Source: Ruminiclostridium hungatei
Lineage (GTDB): Bacteria > Bacillota > Clostridia > Acetivibrionales > DSM-1351
Direction of reading: 5' to 3'
Length of the DNA stretch: 64,000 bases
Assembly: GCF_002051585.1 (NCBI RefSeq)
Contig: NZ_MZGX01000010.1
Coordinates: forward strand, 92,019 to 156,018
Below are positions 19,079 to 28,499 of this stretch, piece by piece. How positions within the stretch are numbered: the stretch's first letter is position 1; every line of letters starts with the position of its first letter. Position numbers and translations under genes: made by a program. The notes under the pieces were generated by a model. That model ran no database searches. It was not told the origin of the DNA and saw nothing but the letters and a program-made list of their open reading frames with translations.

Positions 19079-19522
19079 ATGTCACTAAAAGATTTGCTTC
19101 TACAGGATTTAAAAGATGCCATGAAGGATGGCGATGCAGTTAGAAAGACGGCTGTTCAGATGGCCAGGTCGGCAGTGCTTCAGGTTGAAAAGGATACAAA
19201 GGTCACCCTTGACGATGATGGTATAGTTGAGATTATTGCTAAGGAAGTTAAGAAAAGAATGGACACCTTGCCCGACTTTGAAAAAAGCGGCAGGGACGAT
19301 CTTATAGATAATCTAAAGGCTGAAATTGAAGTTTTGAAAAAATATTTACCACAGCAGTTAAGTGAATCTGAGATTGAAATTATTGTTAAAAATGCAATTG
19401 CTTCAACTGGAGCCGCTTCTGCTAAGGATATCGGAAAGGTAATGCAGGCTGTGATGCCTGAAACCAGAGGCAAAGCCGACGGTAAATTGGTTAACCAAAT
19501 AGTTAAAAATTTATTAGGATAA
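19079..19522 (+). CDS. yqeY: GatB/YqeY domain protein
   Basis: 147-residue helical protein of the YqeY family, related to the tRNA-contacting tail of the amidotransferase subunit GatB. Seen: N-terminal LLLQDLKDAMKDGDAVRKTAVQMARSA-like helix, central EIEVLKKYLPQQLSE and C-terminal KVMQAVMPETRGKADGKLVNQIV, all conserved in the family. Precise role unknown. Cotranscribed with rpsU (43-base gap) and ended by a strong terminator. Confidence 0.93.
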   Translation: MSLKDLLLQDLKDAMKDGDAVRKTAVQMARSAVLQVEKDTKVTLDDDGIVEIIAKEVKKRMDTLPDFEKSGRDDLIDNLKAEIEVLKKYLPQQLSESEIEIIVKNAIASTGAASAKDIGKVMQAVMPETRGKADGKLVNQIVKNLLG

Positions 19523-19558
19523 AGAAAAGTCCGGTATTGACCGGACTTTTCTTTTTTT
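19523..19558 (+). terminator. Terminator of rpsU-yqeY
   Basis: Perfect 12-bp stem AGAAAAGTCCGG / CCGGACTTTTCT, 6-base loop, then seven T. Confidence 0.95.
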
Positions 19559-19699
19559 GCAGTTTATTTATTAGCATATTGGAAAACGCCGGACACTGGG
19601 ATATAATATTATTTGATAAAAGACCATTAAAAGATAAGAATGCTTTTTAAGGTGCCGGATACGGTTTTACCCCAACCGGCGTGGACATGGAGGAGTTGG

Positions 19700-20164
19700 A
19701 TGGCAACGGAGATTGAAAGAAAATTTCTAGTGAGCAGTGAGGATTACAAAAAGGATGCCCGTGCATTTGTGTTCAAACAGGGCTATCTGTCTGTTACAAC
19801 AGGGAGAACGGTTCGGATAAGAACATATGACGATAAGGGAGTTATAACCATAAAGGGAAAAAGGCACTCCTATACCAGGGATGAGTTTGAGTATGAGATT
19901 CCGGTGGAGGAGGCGGATATAATGCTTGAAAATTTATGTATAAAGCCGCTGATCGAAAAAATAAGGCACTTTGTGGTCTATGCCGGAAATGAATGGGTAA
20001 TAGACGAGTTTCTGGGTGTTAATAAGGGCCTGGTAGTAGCAGAAATAGAATTGAAAAGCGAGGACCAGTCTTTTGAAAAACCCCATTGGCTGGGTGAGGA
20101 GGTTACCTTTGATAACAGGTATGGGAACTCCCATCTGGTGAGCAAGCCCTATAGCCAGTGGTGA
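19700..20164 (+). CDS. CYTH-domain protein (triphosphate tunnel enzyme)
   Basis: 154 residues forming one CYTH domain: the signature EIERKFLV at 4-11, basic strands RTVRIRTYDD and ITIKGK, acidic strands EFEYEIP, and VAEIELKSED near the end, which together line the triphosphate tunnel with Lys/Arg and Glu. Known members hydrolyse tripolyphosphate or thiamine triphosphate, or cyclise ATP; the short bacterial type most often is a tripolyphosphatase. Start at ATG 19700 behind GGAGG. The frame upstream to 19640 lacks family similarity. Confidence 0.9.
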   Translation: MATEIERKFLVSSEDYKKDARAFVFKQGYLSVTTGRTVRIRTYDDKGVITIKGKRHSYTRDEFEYEIPVEEADIMLENLCIKPLIEKIRHFVVYAGNEWVIDEFLGVNKGLVVAEIELKSEDQSFEKPHWLGEEVTFDNRYGNSHLVSKPYSQW

Positions 20165-20193
20165 GGATATAAAACTAAGGAGGTGGCTCCCCG

Positions 20194-20445
20194 GTGGAAT
20201 GCAGAGAAGGCTGCGGGGCATGCTGCATTTCGCCCTCGATTTCATCAGCTATTCCCGGTATGCCCCATGGCAAGCCGGCAGGTGTGAAATGCATACAATT
20301 GGATGATAATTATAAATGCAGGCTATTCGGAAAGCCTGAGAGACCCAGGGTATGCTTAAGCCTTGGACCATCCGCAGAAATGTGCGGCAAAACCAGGGAG
20401 GAGGCCCTGTATTATCTGGAGTTTCTTGAGGTACAGACAAGATAG
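20194..20445 (+). CDS. YkgJ-type cysteine-cluster protein
   Basis: 83 residues starting at GTG after AAGGAGGTGG. The N-terminal CREGCGACCISP and the later Cys in VKCIQ, YKCRLF, PRVC and AEMCG match the UPF0153/YkgJ family of small Cys-cluster (zinc or Fe-S) proteins. Function is not established. It sits 29 bases after the CYTH gene and is probably cotranscribed. Confidence 0.85.
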   Translation: MECREGCGACCISPSISSAIPGMPHGKPAGVKCIQLDDNYKCRLFGKPERPRVCLSLGPSAEMCGKTREEALYYLEFLEVQTR

Positions 20446-20520
20446 TTTAATTGCATTAATATAGATTAGTTGAATTTATAAAGTTGAATTAATGAATTAA
20501 TAAAGAACGGAGATGGAATT

Positions 20521-21096
20521 ATGAGTAAAATATTGGTGTTTATGTACGATGACATGGCTGACTTTGAAATAACCTATGCAACCCATTTGCTTGGACACGA
20601 ACTGTCCATGGAAATTGTCCCATGTGCATATGATATGAAGCCTGTGAAAAGCAAGGGCGGTCTGCAGTTCCTTCCCGCTATCACTATAGCCGAAGCAAGG
20701 GCCGCTGATTTTGCAGGGTTTATAATACCGGGCGGCTGGAATCCTGTTGTAAAGGAGGAAATCCTTACCCTTATAAGAGATTTTTATCATGGCGGAAAGC
20801 TGCTGGCAGCTATTTGTGCAGGCCCGCGCTATTTTGCCAAGGCCGGAATACTGGACAAGGTCAAATATACCACATCAATAGTGGAGTGGAACGAAATGAG
20901 AAGGCAGCAGTTTAAGGAAGAGGACCCCTTCCCAAGGGAAAACTTTGTTAACACGAGAGTGGTCAGAGACGGAGATGTTATAACCTCACAGGGGATATCC
21001 TTTGTTGACTTCGGAGTGGAAGTTGCCGACTATTTCGGACAGTTCAAGAGTCCGGAGGACAAAACGGCATTTTTAAATACTATTACAGGCCGGTAA
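20521..21096 (+). CDS. DJ-1/PfpI family protein
   Basis: 191 residues with the DJ-1/PfpI fold: N-terminal strand ILVFMYDDMADFE, then GFIIPGGWNP and the nucleophile elbow AAICAGPRYFAKAG with the reactive Cys. Relatives act as stress-related glyoxalases, chaperones or proteases; nothing here decides. GGAG lies 6-9 bases before ATG. Next to an SDR gene 28 bases downstream on the same strand. Confidence 0.88.
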   Translation: MSKILVFMYDDMADFEITYATHLLGHELSMEIVPCAYDMKPVKSKGGLQFLPAITIAEARAADFAGFIIPGGWNPVVKEEILTLIRDFYHGGKLLAAICAGPRYFAKAGILDKVKYTTSIVEWNEMRRQQFKEEDPFPRENFVNTRVVRDGDVITSQGISFVDFGVEVADYFGQFKSPEDKTAFLNTITGR

Positions 21097-21124
21097 ATGG
21101 AAGCATAAACTTTTTGGAGGTAAT

Positions 21125-21859
21125 ATGGGTCGAACTGTTCTGGTCACCGGGGCATCAAGAGGCATCGGGCAAGACACTGCCCGGCTTTTTGCCGACAGGG
21201 GCTGCAAGGTTGCAATAAATTACAATTCCAGTGAAGAAGCTGCGGCAGGGCTGTACAGTGAACTGCAGACAGCCGGTTGCAGGGCAATGCTGGTGCAGGC
21301 TGATGTATCCAATGAGGAGCAGGTTCAAAAAATGCTGCAACTGGTTAATGAGAAGCTGGGAGATATAGACATACTGGTCAACAATGCAGGCATTGCAAAG
21401 CAACAGTTGTTTACGGATATTTCCGCTGAGGAATGGGACAGGTATTTCCAGGTAAATGTGAAGAGCATGTTTCTGTGTACCCGCGGAGTGCTGCCTGCCA
21501 TGATAAGAAAGCAGGCGGGAAAGATAATAAACATATCTTCCATTTGGGGGATTACCGGGGCATCCTGCGAGGTGCTTTATTCTTCCACAAAGGCTGCTGT
21601 AATAGGTATGACGAAATCTCTTGCCAAGGAGCTTGGTCCGTCAAATATACAGGTCAATTGTGTTGCGCCGGGAGTAATAGCTACAGCTATGAATTCCGGC
21701 TTGTCCCAGGCGGATTTGGAGGATTTAAAGGATCAGACCCCGCTGGGGGTCATAGGCAAGAGCAGGGACATAGCCGAGACGGTGTATTTTCTTGCGTCTG
21801 GCAAGGCCGATTTTATAACCGGACAGGTAATAAGTCCCAACGGTGGCTTCCTTATTTAA
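21125..21859 (+). CDS. SDR-family oxidoreductase (FabG-like)
   Basis: NAD(P)-dependent short-chain dehydrogenase, 244 residues. Cofactor motif TGASRGIG at 7-14, NNAG near 88, catalytic Ser in NISSIWG, and YSSTK (Tyr-x-x-x-Lys) near 151-155, with VNCVAPGVI after it. Closest in pattern to 3-oxoacyl-ACP reductase, but it lies away from fatty acid genes, so it may act on another keto substrate. Confidence 0.88.
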   Translation: MGRTVLVTGASRGIGQDTARLFADRGCKVAINYNSSEEAAAGLYSELQTAGCRAMLVQADVSNEEQVQKMLQLVNEKLGDIDILVNNAGIAKQQLFTDISAEEWDRYFQVNVKSMFLCTRGVLPAMIRKQAGKIINISSIWGITGASCEVLYSSTKAAVIGMTKSLAKELGPSNIQVNCVAPGVIATAMNSGLSQADLEDLKDQTPLGVIGKSRDIAETVYFLASGKADFITGQVISPNGGFLI

Positions 21860-22024
21860 TTTAACTAAAATTCCATAGGGTTTTAGGGCATTTATAAGCT
21901 TGAATTTTTACTGCTTTATTGTATACTTAGCTAATATATTTGCTTTATGATTCTGCTTTATGTGGACTTTTTTCTATATCAGTATTTTAGGCATGTTACA
22001 TAATTTCCGGGAGGAAAACTTTTT

Positions 22025-22801
22025 ATGAATGATACTTCAGGAGTCAAACGTTTTTTTGAGTATCTTCCTGCCTGCATCCGGTTTCACAAGCTGAAAAGCG
22101 AAGGACTTGCGCGATTGATTTTTCTGCTTGTGCTGCTTTTCCAGATGGCAGGAAGCTATATTCAATATAAAATACTTAATCAAATATCTTCAGAGGATTT
22201 GGATTTTCTGCAGTCGGCAATTGCCATGCCTTCTGCCACCGTGCAAAATGCCAATTCCGCTGAAAAAATACTGTTTACGCTGCTCATGGTTATTGTTGCA
22301 AACCTGGTAATCCGCCTGATAACAAATTTGTTTCTGTCTGTATACATGTATTCGTATATATCAGAGCTGAAAGGCAAGACCTCAGGTATTGCCGCAAGCT
22401 TTAAGGGTGCATTCAGGAATTTCGGAAGATTGGTTGTTTATAACATATTGTTCGGATTGCTGGTGCTCATGGGCTTGATATTTTTTGTCATACCAGGGAT
22501 AATTGCATATATCATATTTATATTCGGTTTCTGCTATATTCTTGATTTGAAGCTGAATGTTGCCGATGCCTTCACTGCCAGCAGTGAGCTTACAAAGCGC
22601 CGCAAAATGCAGATTGTAAGTGTCTTCATGGGATTTTATCTGATGTTCGAATTACCTATTGTACTGCTGATTTCAGGAAGCACTCTGGGTTCTGCATATC
22701 TGGCATCCTTTTTCAGTACTATAGCAGGTATTATCCTGCAAAGACTCATAACACAGCTATACATGGATATGGAATATAAAAAGGAACGGACCGGCAAGTA
22801 A
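22025..22801 (+). CDS. Hypothetical multi-pass membrane protein
   Basis: 258 residues with about five to six hydrophobic segments: 35-52, 85-105, 138-165 (two short helices), 198-220 and 225-240. No catalytic motif recognised; the pattern with FFVIPGIIAYIIFIFGFCYILDLK and DAFTASSELTKRRK resembles bacterial membrane proteins of the DUF975/glycerophosphodiesterase-membrane-domain type. GGGAGG precedes ATG. Precedes an MFS gene by 81 bases. Confidence 0.75.
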   Translation: MNDTSGVKRFFEYLPACIRFHKLKSEGLARLIFLLVLLFQMAGSYIQYKILNQISSEDLDFLQSAIAMPSATVQNANSAEKILFTLLMVIVANLVIRLITNLFLSVYMYSYISELKGKTSGIAASFKGAFRNFGRLVVYNILFGLLVLMGLIFFVIPGIIAYIIFIFGFCYILDLKLNVADAFTASSELTKRRKMQIVSVFMGFYLMFELPIVLLISGSTLGSAYLASFFSTIAGIILQRLITQLYMDMEYKKERTGK

Positions 22802-22882
22802 GGCATTTTATTTACCCGCAATATTTTTTTATTCACAATTTTGTCACAGCATATATCTGATATTAAACGGGGGATAAACCAA

Positions 22883-24199
22883 GTGAGCGCCAGAGAGGTT
22901 TTTAACAAGCTGGGATTGGCCGGCGGAGCAATTACCGATGAAAACTATGAACTCAGCAGGCGGAAGTTTGTAATAGAAGGCTGCCTTGCAAATGCAATAT
23001 TCACCTTGACCAGCGGGGCTTTTTTGGTGGGCTATTCCAGTTACCTGGGGGCAAGTGACCAGTTTAACGGTATAATTGTGGCGCTTCCGCTGCTGGCAAA
23101 TATAATACAGATGTTCAGTCCTCTTTTATTTGAGAGGATAGCGGGCAGGAGGAAGCTGATTGTTGCCCTGTGCCTGTTTTACAGAGTACTTTTGGGAATG
23201 ATGATGTTCGTTCCGTTCATGACCGACAGCAAGCCTGCCAGGCTGATTATACTGGGCAGCATGTATTTTGTGGCATACTGTGCATCAGGCTTTTTAACCC
23301 CTGCTGCTGCGAGCTGGATTATAAGTCTTGTACCCGAACGCATGCGGGGACGTTATTTTGGCGTAAGGGATATGTGCATACTGGCTTCTGCTGCTGTAGT
23401 GTCGCTGGTAATGGGCAGGGTTCTGGATTTGTTTAAATCCCATAACCAGGACTATGCGGGTTTTGTGGTGGTATTTTCCATTGCCTTGCTGATTACAATA
23501 CTGAATGTGGCAACCCTGAGCAGAATCAGGGAGCCTGAGGTCAAACCCCTGGACAGGAAGCTGGATATTAAAAGTCTTATATCCATTCCTCTTAAAGACA
23601 GGCAGTTCCGCAAGGTTGTCATTTTAAACATTGTCTGGAATCTGAGCGTTCAGTTTGCTCTTCCGTTTTTTTCCGTTTATATGGTAAATGGCTTAAGACT
23701 GTCCTATACCTATATAATGATTATAGGTATCATACTGTCCTGCGCTCAGTCCTATTCCGCCAGAGTGTGGGGCAGGATATCCGAGAAGAAGAGCTGGGAG
23801 TTTACCACCATTGTGTCAATTGCGGTGCTGGGAATAGTTCATGTGGCCTGGGTATTTATAAATAAGGATACTTATTTTTTCATTCTTCCGTTTATTCAGG
23901 TTCTCTCGGGAATTGGCTGGGCTGGGGTCAACCTGTCACTTTTTAATATTCAGTTCAAATATGCACCTCAGGAGGGCAGGACGGTTTTTGTAGGCTTTAA
24001 TGCCGCGTTGGCCGGAGCAGCAGGGTTTATAAGTGCTGTGGCAGGGGCGGTGGTTGTGGGTGGCTTAAGCAATGTCAGAGTAAACATAAGGATAGCAGTG
24101 CTGGATAATATGCTGCTGGTTTTTGGAATATCCGGCCTTATGATACTCTCCTGCGCAGTTTTCTTCCTCTGCTGGTTCAAAGACGGAAAAAAGTCATGA
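22883..24199 (+). CDS. MFS transporter
   Basis: 438 residues with about twelve hydrophobic helices in two halves. The cytoplasmic loop after helix 4 reads PERMRGRYFGVRDM, a known feature of MFS permeases. Start chosen at GTG 22883, ten bases after GGGGG; a TTG at 22841 has no ribosome site. Substrate not predictable. The region between this gene and the tRNA holds a separate promoter. Confidence 0.85.
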   Translation: MSAREVFNKLGLAGGAITDENYELSRRKFVIEGCLANAIFTLTSGAFLVGYSSYLGASDQFNGIIVALPLLANIIQMFSPLLFERIAGRRKLIVALCLFYRVLLGMMMFVPFMTDSKPARLIILGSMYFVAYCASGFLTPAAASWIISLVPERMRGRYFGVRDMCILASAAVVSLVMGRVLDLFKSHNQDYAGFVVVFSIALLITILNVATLSRIREPEVKPLDRKLDIKSLISIPLKDRQFRKVVILNIVWNLSVQFALPFFSVYMVNGLRLSYTYIMIIGIILSCAQSYSARVWGRISEKKSWEFTTIVSIAVLGIVHVAWVFINKDTYFFILPFIQVLSGIGWAGVNLSLFNIQFKYAPQEGRTVFVGFNAALAGAAGFISAVAGAVVVGGLSNVRVNIRIAVLDNMLLVFGISGLMILSCAVFFLCWFKDGKKS

Positions 24200-24228
24200 C
24201 CAAATAATCATAACTATTGCATTTTGTC

Positions 24229-24256
24229 TTGACAAATAGGGCGGTAAGCATATATT
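24229..24256 (+). promoter_or_regulatory. Promoter of tRNA-Val
   Basis: TTGACA (24229-24234), 16-base spacer, TATATT (24251-24256), 35 bases before the tRNA. Confidence 0.75.
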
Positions 24257-24290
24257 ATATTTCTTGTACGTAAAAAAGTAATAATCTTTT

Positions 24291-24367
24291 GGTCGTTTAG
24301 CTCAGTTGGTCAGAGTACTACCTTGACATGGTAGGGGTCACTAGTTCGAGCCTAGTAACGACCACCA
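24291..24367 (+). tRNA. tRNA-Val (GAC)
   Basis: Full cloverleaf: acceptor GGTCGTT/AACGACC with encoded ACCA end, D arm TAGCTCAGTTGGTCAGAGTA, anticodon stem CTACC/GGTAG with loop TTGACAT (anticodon GAC, valine), T arm ACTAG-TTCGAGC-CTAGT. Confidence 0.97.
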
Positions 24368-24370
24368 AAA

Positions 24371-24402
24371 AACGCATGCAGCGCATCCTGCATGCGTTTT
24401 TT
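24371..24402 (+). terminator. Terminator of tRNA-Val
   Basis: Perfect 11-bp stem AACGCATGCAG / CTGCATGCGTT, 6-base loop, six T, three bases after the tRNA. Confidence 0.95.
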
Positions 24403-24609
24403 CATGTGGATGGTGAATTGAGCGAATGTTGGGTAGATTGCGAAATTCCAGCATGCTGTGTTTGTTTTTATATGTATTTTAAAAATATTTTTACATTTCT
24501 GAATTAATACGTATTATTGAATTGCAGATATAGCTATAGTAAAATGATAGTTAATGCAAGGAGTTGGATAATAGTGGTATTCTAATTGGTAGTGATAGGA
24601 GGGATTTTC

Positions 24610-26550
24610 TTGCTTGTTGAAAATAATGAGAAAATAGATAAGTTTACAAAAATACTATTTTACTACGGGATTGGATTTGTATTTCTGGCAATGTTTTTTA
24701 TCTGGCAGGGTGCAAAATATTCTTTGCTGAGCATAGCTCAGTTCGGGATTTTTCAGATATTCACAGCTATTCTTATTTCTTTTGTGGTACGGTATAGAAA
24801 TTATGAGCTGCTGATTAAAAAAAAGGCCAACGATATTATTGAGACCAATTTGGGAAAAAAGAATGAAGAAATTCTCCAAGCGGATCATCTGGAACAAAAT
24901 GATATTGAGGCTGAACAGGTTGCCGGAAATAATTCCATTGCAAAAGAAAAAGCGCCTGATAAAGAGCTTGATCCTGTCATGGAATTTAAAAAATTCTGTG
25001 ACCTCGGATTTCCGCTGGGACTATTATTTATAGCACTTTTGGCTATTTTTATAGAGGTACTTATATTTATCTGTCTAAAAAGTGTAAATTACATTGAAAA
25101 ACCTCCCATTCTTATAGGAATATTCAGCATTTTCTTATCTTTTTTACTTTTAGTAAGCTCAAATTTGTTCAGGCAGAATGAAGATATCCGTGTGGAGTAC
25201 AAAATGCTGACACACTTCATAAATGCATCTCAATGGATGTCTTTTACATGCGGATTAACTATCATCATCAGGTATTTTGGATTTGGACAGGCAGAACACT
25301 ATATCAGCTATATTATAAGTGTGTTTCTTATTGTTGTATTTCTTGAAGCTGTGTTTCAATCCATTAGGCACCTTATTGACGGAAGAAACAGACATAGCAT
25401 TGAATTGAAATTTTATATTCTACCGGCCTTAATCAGTGGAGGGAATCCGGTTAGTCAACTTTTGGCTTCTATGGAGGGCAGAACGGGTATTTCTTTCAGG
25501 TCAACCTGGACCATACGCTTTATAAGACGCAATCTGCTGATAATAACCCTGATAGTTGGAGGCTTTTTATGGTTAATGACTTCTTTTGTACAAATAAATC
25601 CCAATCAGAAAGGCCTTCTTTTCAGCCTAGGTAAGCTTGAAAGGGAGCAGCCTTTACTTCCGGGGATACACCTCAAGCTGCCATGGCCGGTTCAGACGGT
25701 AAAAGTCTACCCAGCCTATAAAATCAATAGTTTTACGGTTGGGTATGAAACGGACAAACGCAGTGATTACTTATGGACGGCCGACCATAACGGTGAAGAA
25801 TATAAGCTTCTGCTCGGGGGCGGAAAGGAACTGGTTTCAATAAACATGCAGGTATTTTTTAAAATTGGAGACCTGTATGAATATACGCTTCAATACGATA
25901 ACCCGGAAGAGAAACTTAAGGCCGAGGCTTATCGGATACTTTTGAATGAGACTGTAATTACCGATTTGGACAAGCTTTTAAGCTTAAACCGGTCATCCTT
26001 TTCCAAAATGGTGGAGCAAAAGCTTCAGGAGACAAGTAAAAGTCAGAAGCTTGGAATTGAAGTAACCAGTGTTGCATTAACCAGTATACATCCTCCTACC
26101 GAAATTGCACGTCAATATCAGGAAATCGTAAGTGCTGACGTTCAAAAGCAGACAATTATTACGAATGCAAAATCTTATGCCGGGTCGGCAATCCCTAAGG
26201 CCCAAAAGGCTAAGGAAGAGGTGGTCAAGCTATCACAGGTTGAGTCTGTCATGCGTAAAGGCCAGGCTGGCAGCGAGGCTCTGAAATATTCCTATGTCTA
26301 TAAAGCCTATGGGATAAATAACAGCGCATACAAGGAATGGAAATGGCTTGAAATTTTAGAAAAGACCTTGTCAGGTAAAAAGATGTATTTGCTTGACAAA
26401 AATCTGAATCTGCAAAAAGGTAACTTATGGCTTGATATGAGGGCAAAAGACAATACCGTACAGGGTGACAGTAGGGTCAACGAAGAATATGGATTATCCG
26501 GATTGCAGGAAGGAGAAGGAGTGGGGACAAATGAAGCAGGAGAAAAATAA
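24610..26550 (+). CDS. HflK-like SPFH protein with large N-terminal membrane region
   Basis: Long (646 residues) compared with a usual HflK of about 350-420. The first half has about six TM segments and a charged linker (about residues 85-135). A further TM (LLIITLIVGGFLWLM) leads into an SPFH/band 7 domain from about residue 330: QINPNQKGLLFSLGKLEREQPLLPGIHLKLPWPVQTV. After it come a helical region (HPPTEIARQYQEIVSADVQKQ) typical of HflK and an acidic tail. The start is TTG 24610, behind AGGAGGG; TTG 24586 is possible but lacks a ribosome site. First gene of an operon with two more SPFH genes and a metal ATPase. Membrane scaffold role is inferred from the family. Confidence 0.85.
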   Translation: MLVENNEKIDKFTKILFYYGIGFVFLAMFFIWQGAKYSLLSIAQFGIFQIFTAILISFVVRYRNYELLIKKKANDIIETNLGKKNEEILQADHLEQNDIEAEQVAGNNSIAKEKAPDKELDPVMEFKKFCDLGFPLGLLFIALLAIFIEVLIFICLKSVNYIEKPPILIGIFSIFLSFLLLVSSNLFRQNEDIRVEYKMLTHFINASQWMSFTCGLTIIIRYFGFGQAEHYISYIISVFLIVVFLEAVFQSIRHLIDGRNRHSIELKFYILPALISGGNPVSQLLASMEGRTGISFRSTWTIRFIRRNLLIITLIVGGFLWLMTSFVQINPNQKGLLFSLGKLEREQPLLPGIHLKLPWPVQTVKVYPAYKINSFTVGYETDKRSDYLWTADHNGEEYKLLLGGGKELVSINMQVFFKIGDLYEYTLQYDNPEEKLKAEAYRILLNETVITDLDKLLSLNRSSFSKMVEQKLQETSKSQKLGIEVTSVALTSIHPPTEIARQYQEIVSADVQKQTIITNAKSYAGSAIPKAQKAKEEVVKLSQVESVMRKGQAGSEALKYSYVYKAYGINNSAYKEWKWLEILEKTLSGKKMYLLDKNLNLQKGNLWLDMRAKDNTVQGDSRVNEEYGLSGLQEGEGVGTNEAGEK

Positions 26551-27433
26551 AGCTGAAAGATTATGGGTTCGCTGGACTGTTGGGGGTATAACTTTACTCT
26601 GCATTTTAGTTTATGCGTTTGCATTTATTTTATATGAAGGAAACATAGCAGTAGTTACAAGATTTGGTGCGCCAAAGGAGGTTGTCCGGGATGCTGGGCT
26701 CCACTTTAAACTTCCATGGCCCTTCGAAAAAGTTTATACTTTTGATAAAAGGCAGCATTATTATGATACCAGTTTTATTGAAACTCTGACCAATGATAAA
26801 AAAAATATCATTCTGCAAACATATGTGGTATGGAGTGTTGAGGATGCGCTTAAGTTTCTTCAGAGTACATCCAGCAGAGAAGCCGCTGAAGCGAATCTGG
26901 ACAGCCTTGTGACAAATTCAAAGAACGGGGTGCTTGGTAAGTATAATCTGTCTGCACTGGTATCTACAAATAAGGATGAACTGAAACTTGACCAGATAGA
27001 ATCTGAAATTTTATCCGATATATCTGAACAGGCATTAAGCAGGTATGGTATAAAAGTTACCCAGGTGGGAATGAAAAAACTGGGTTTACCTGAAGCCAAT
27101 ATGAAATATGTATTTGAACAAATGCGCGCTGAAAGGCTCAAATATGTTGAACAAATAAAAGCTGAAGGAGAAAGGGATGCAAGTATAATCAGAAATGAAG
27201 CCGATGTGCAGACTGCAAAGCTGAAATCAGAGGGGATGAACGAAGCGGCAAAAATAAAGGGAGAAGCTGAGCTTGAAGCTGCAAAAGTTTATGCAGATGC
27301 TCAGAAAGAGGATCCGGAATTTTATTCCTTCCTGCGCAAACTGGAATCCACAGAAAAGCTTTTAGGTGATAAGTCTACAGTTATTTTCAGAAACGACAGT
27401 GCTCCTTTTGACGTATTGAGCGATAAAAAATGA
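26531..27433 (+). CDS. HflC-like SPFH protein
   Basis: 300 residues: short basic N-terminus, one TM helix (about 15-37), then an SPFH domain GNIAVVTRFGAPKEVVRDAGLHFKLPWPFEKVYTFD, and a long helical region with EGERDASIIRNEADVQTAKLKSEG, the charged HflC-type stalk. ATG 26531 overlaps the end of the preceding gene by 20 bases, a sign of translational coupling. In other bacteria HflC pairs with HflK to form a cage around FtsH; no ftsH is near here. Confidence 0.88.
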   Translation: MKQEKNKAERLWVRWTVGGITLLCILVYAFAFILYEGNIAVVTRFGAPKEVVRDAGLHFKLPWPFEKVYTFDKRQHYYDTSFIETLTNDKKNIILQTYVVWSVEDALKFLQSTSSREAAEANLDSLVTNSKNGVLGKYNLSALVSTNKDELKLDQIESEILSDISEQALSRYGIKVTQVGMKKLGLPEANMKYVFEQMRAERLKYVEQIKAEGERDASIIRNEADVQTAKLKSEGMNEAAKIKGEAELEAAKVYADAQKEDPEFYSFLRKLESTEKLLGDKSTVIFRNDSAPFDVLSDKK

Positions 27434-27440
27434 GGTGGCC

Positions 27441-28391
27441 ATGAAAGAGAAGAATGATTCTATAATTGAGCAAAGTCTTAAAACTGCATCAATATACATA
27501 AAAATAATAGCAATTATTGTTATATTTGGTGTTCTCCTGTCTGGTGTAACATTTGTTCAATCAGGAGAGGTGGCAATTGTTCTGCGCTTTGGCAGACTGG
27601 TAGGAGATATTCCTGCTGAACAGGTTTTACAGCCCGGTATTCACTTTAGTCTGCCATTCCTGATTGATAAGGTGGTCCGCATACCGGTACAAAAGGTTCA
27701 AGAGGTGAAAGTAGACGGTCTGTATACATACGGAAACATAAGGGACATTACAAAGACTGGATATGCCTTGACCGGGGACAATAATATAGTGCTTCTGGAG
27801 GCTGTGCTGAAATATAAGATTACAGATCCTGTCAGATATACCCTCGACGTCGAACAGCCTGTAGATAATTTGAAGGAACTTGCGACCAGCTCGTTGACCC
27901 GTAAGATATCTTCAATGAGTGTTGACAGAATTCTTACAGATCAGAAAAAGGAGCTTGCAGGTGAGGTACTTGAAGATACCCAGAAACAGGCGGACAGAAT
28001 AGGAATGGGAGTTCAACTGGTTGCACTTGAAATAACGGGCCTCCACCCTCCGGGAGAGGTAAAGGATGCTTTTGACCTGGTAACAAGTACAAATGTCAAA
28101 AATGAAACGCTGATACAGGAAGCAAAGAGATACAGGGAAAAAGTCATACCTGAAGCTGTGGCTGAACGTGATTCAATGATTCAGGGTGCTAAGTCCTATA
28201 AGCTTGAGAGAGTTGCCCAGGCAAATTCTGATGTTTCTCAATTTTATGGAGTGTTAGATGAATACAGAAGGAATCCTTTAATCGTTCATGAGCGCTTATA
28301 CCGTGAAAAGGTTGAAAAAATAATGGAAAAGGTTGCAGATACGGTTTTGGTGCCCAAAGGGGAGCAAGGGGAGAATATCATTCTGCCATAG
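27441..28391 (+). CDS. Second HflK-like SPFH protein
   Basis: 316 residues with one TM helix (about 18-40) and an SPFH domain: QSGEVAIVLRFGRLVGDIPAEQVLQPGIHFSLPFLIDKVVRIP. The C-terminal helices include TGLHPPGEVKDAFDLVTSTNVKNE and end AERDSMIQGAKSYKLERVAQANSDVSQF, the HflK pattern. Starts at ATG 27441 with GAGGTG four bases before, 7 bases after the previous stop. With the two preceding genes this makes three different SPFH proteins in one operon. Confidence 0.87.
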   Translation: MKEKNDSIIEQSLKTASIYIKIIAIIVIFGVLLSGVTFVQSGEVAIVLRFGRLVGDIPAEQVLQPGIHFSLPFLIDKVVRIPVQKVQEVKVDGLYTYGNIRDITKTGYALTGDNNIVLLEAVLKYKITDPVRYTLDVEQPVDNLKELATSSLTRKISSMSVDRILTDQKKELAGEVLEDTQKQADRIGMGVQLVALEITGLHPPGEVKDAFDLVTSTNVKNETLIQEAKRYREKVIPEAVAERDSMIQGAKSYKLERVAQANSDVSQFYGVLDEYRRNPLIVHERLYREKVEKIMEKVADTVLVPKGEQGENIILP

Positions 28392-28499
28392 TAAAAGAAA
28401 ATTATTGATGAGGCTTTTGGCAAGAATATTCTGAAGTACGAGGGTGTTATTATTCAAATATGCCTGAGCAGCATTATTAACTGAGAGAAGGATTATATA

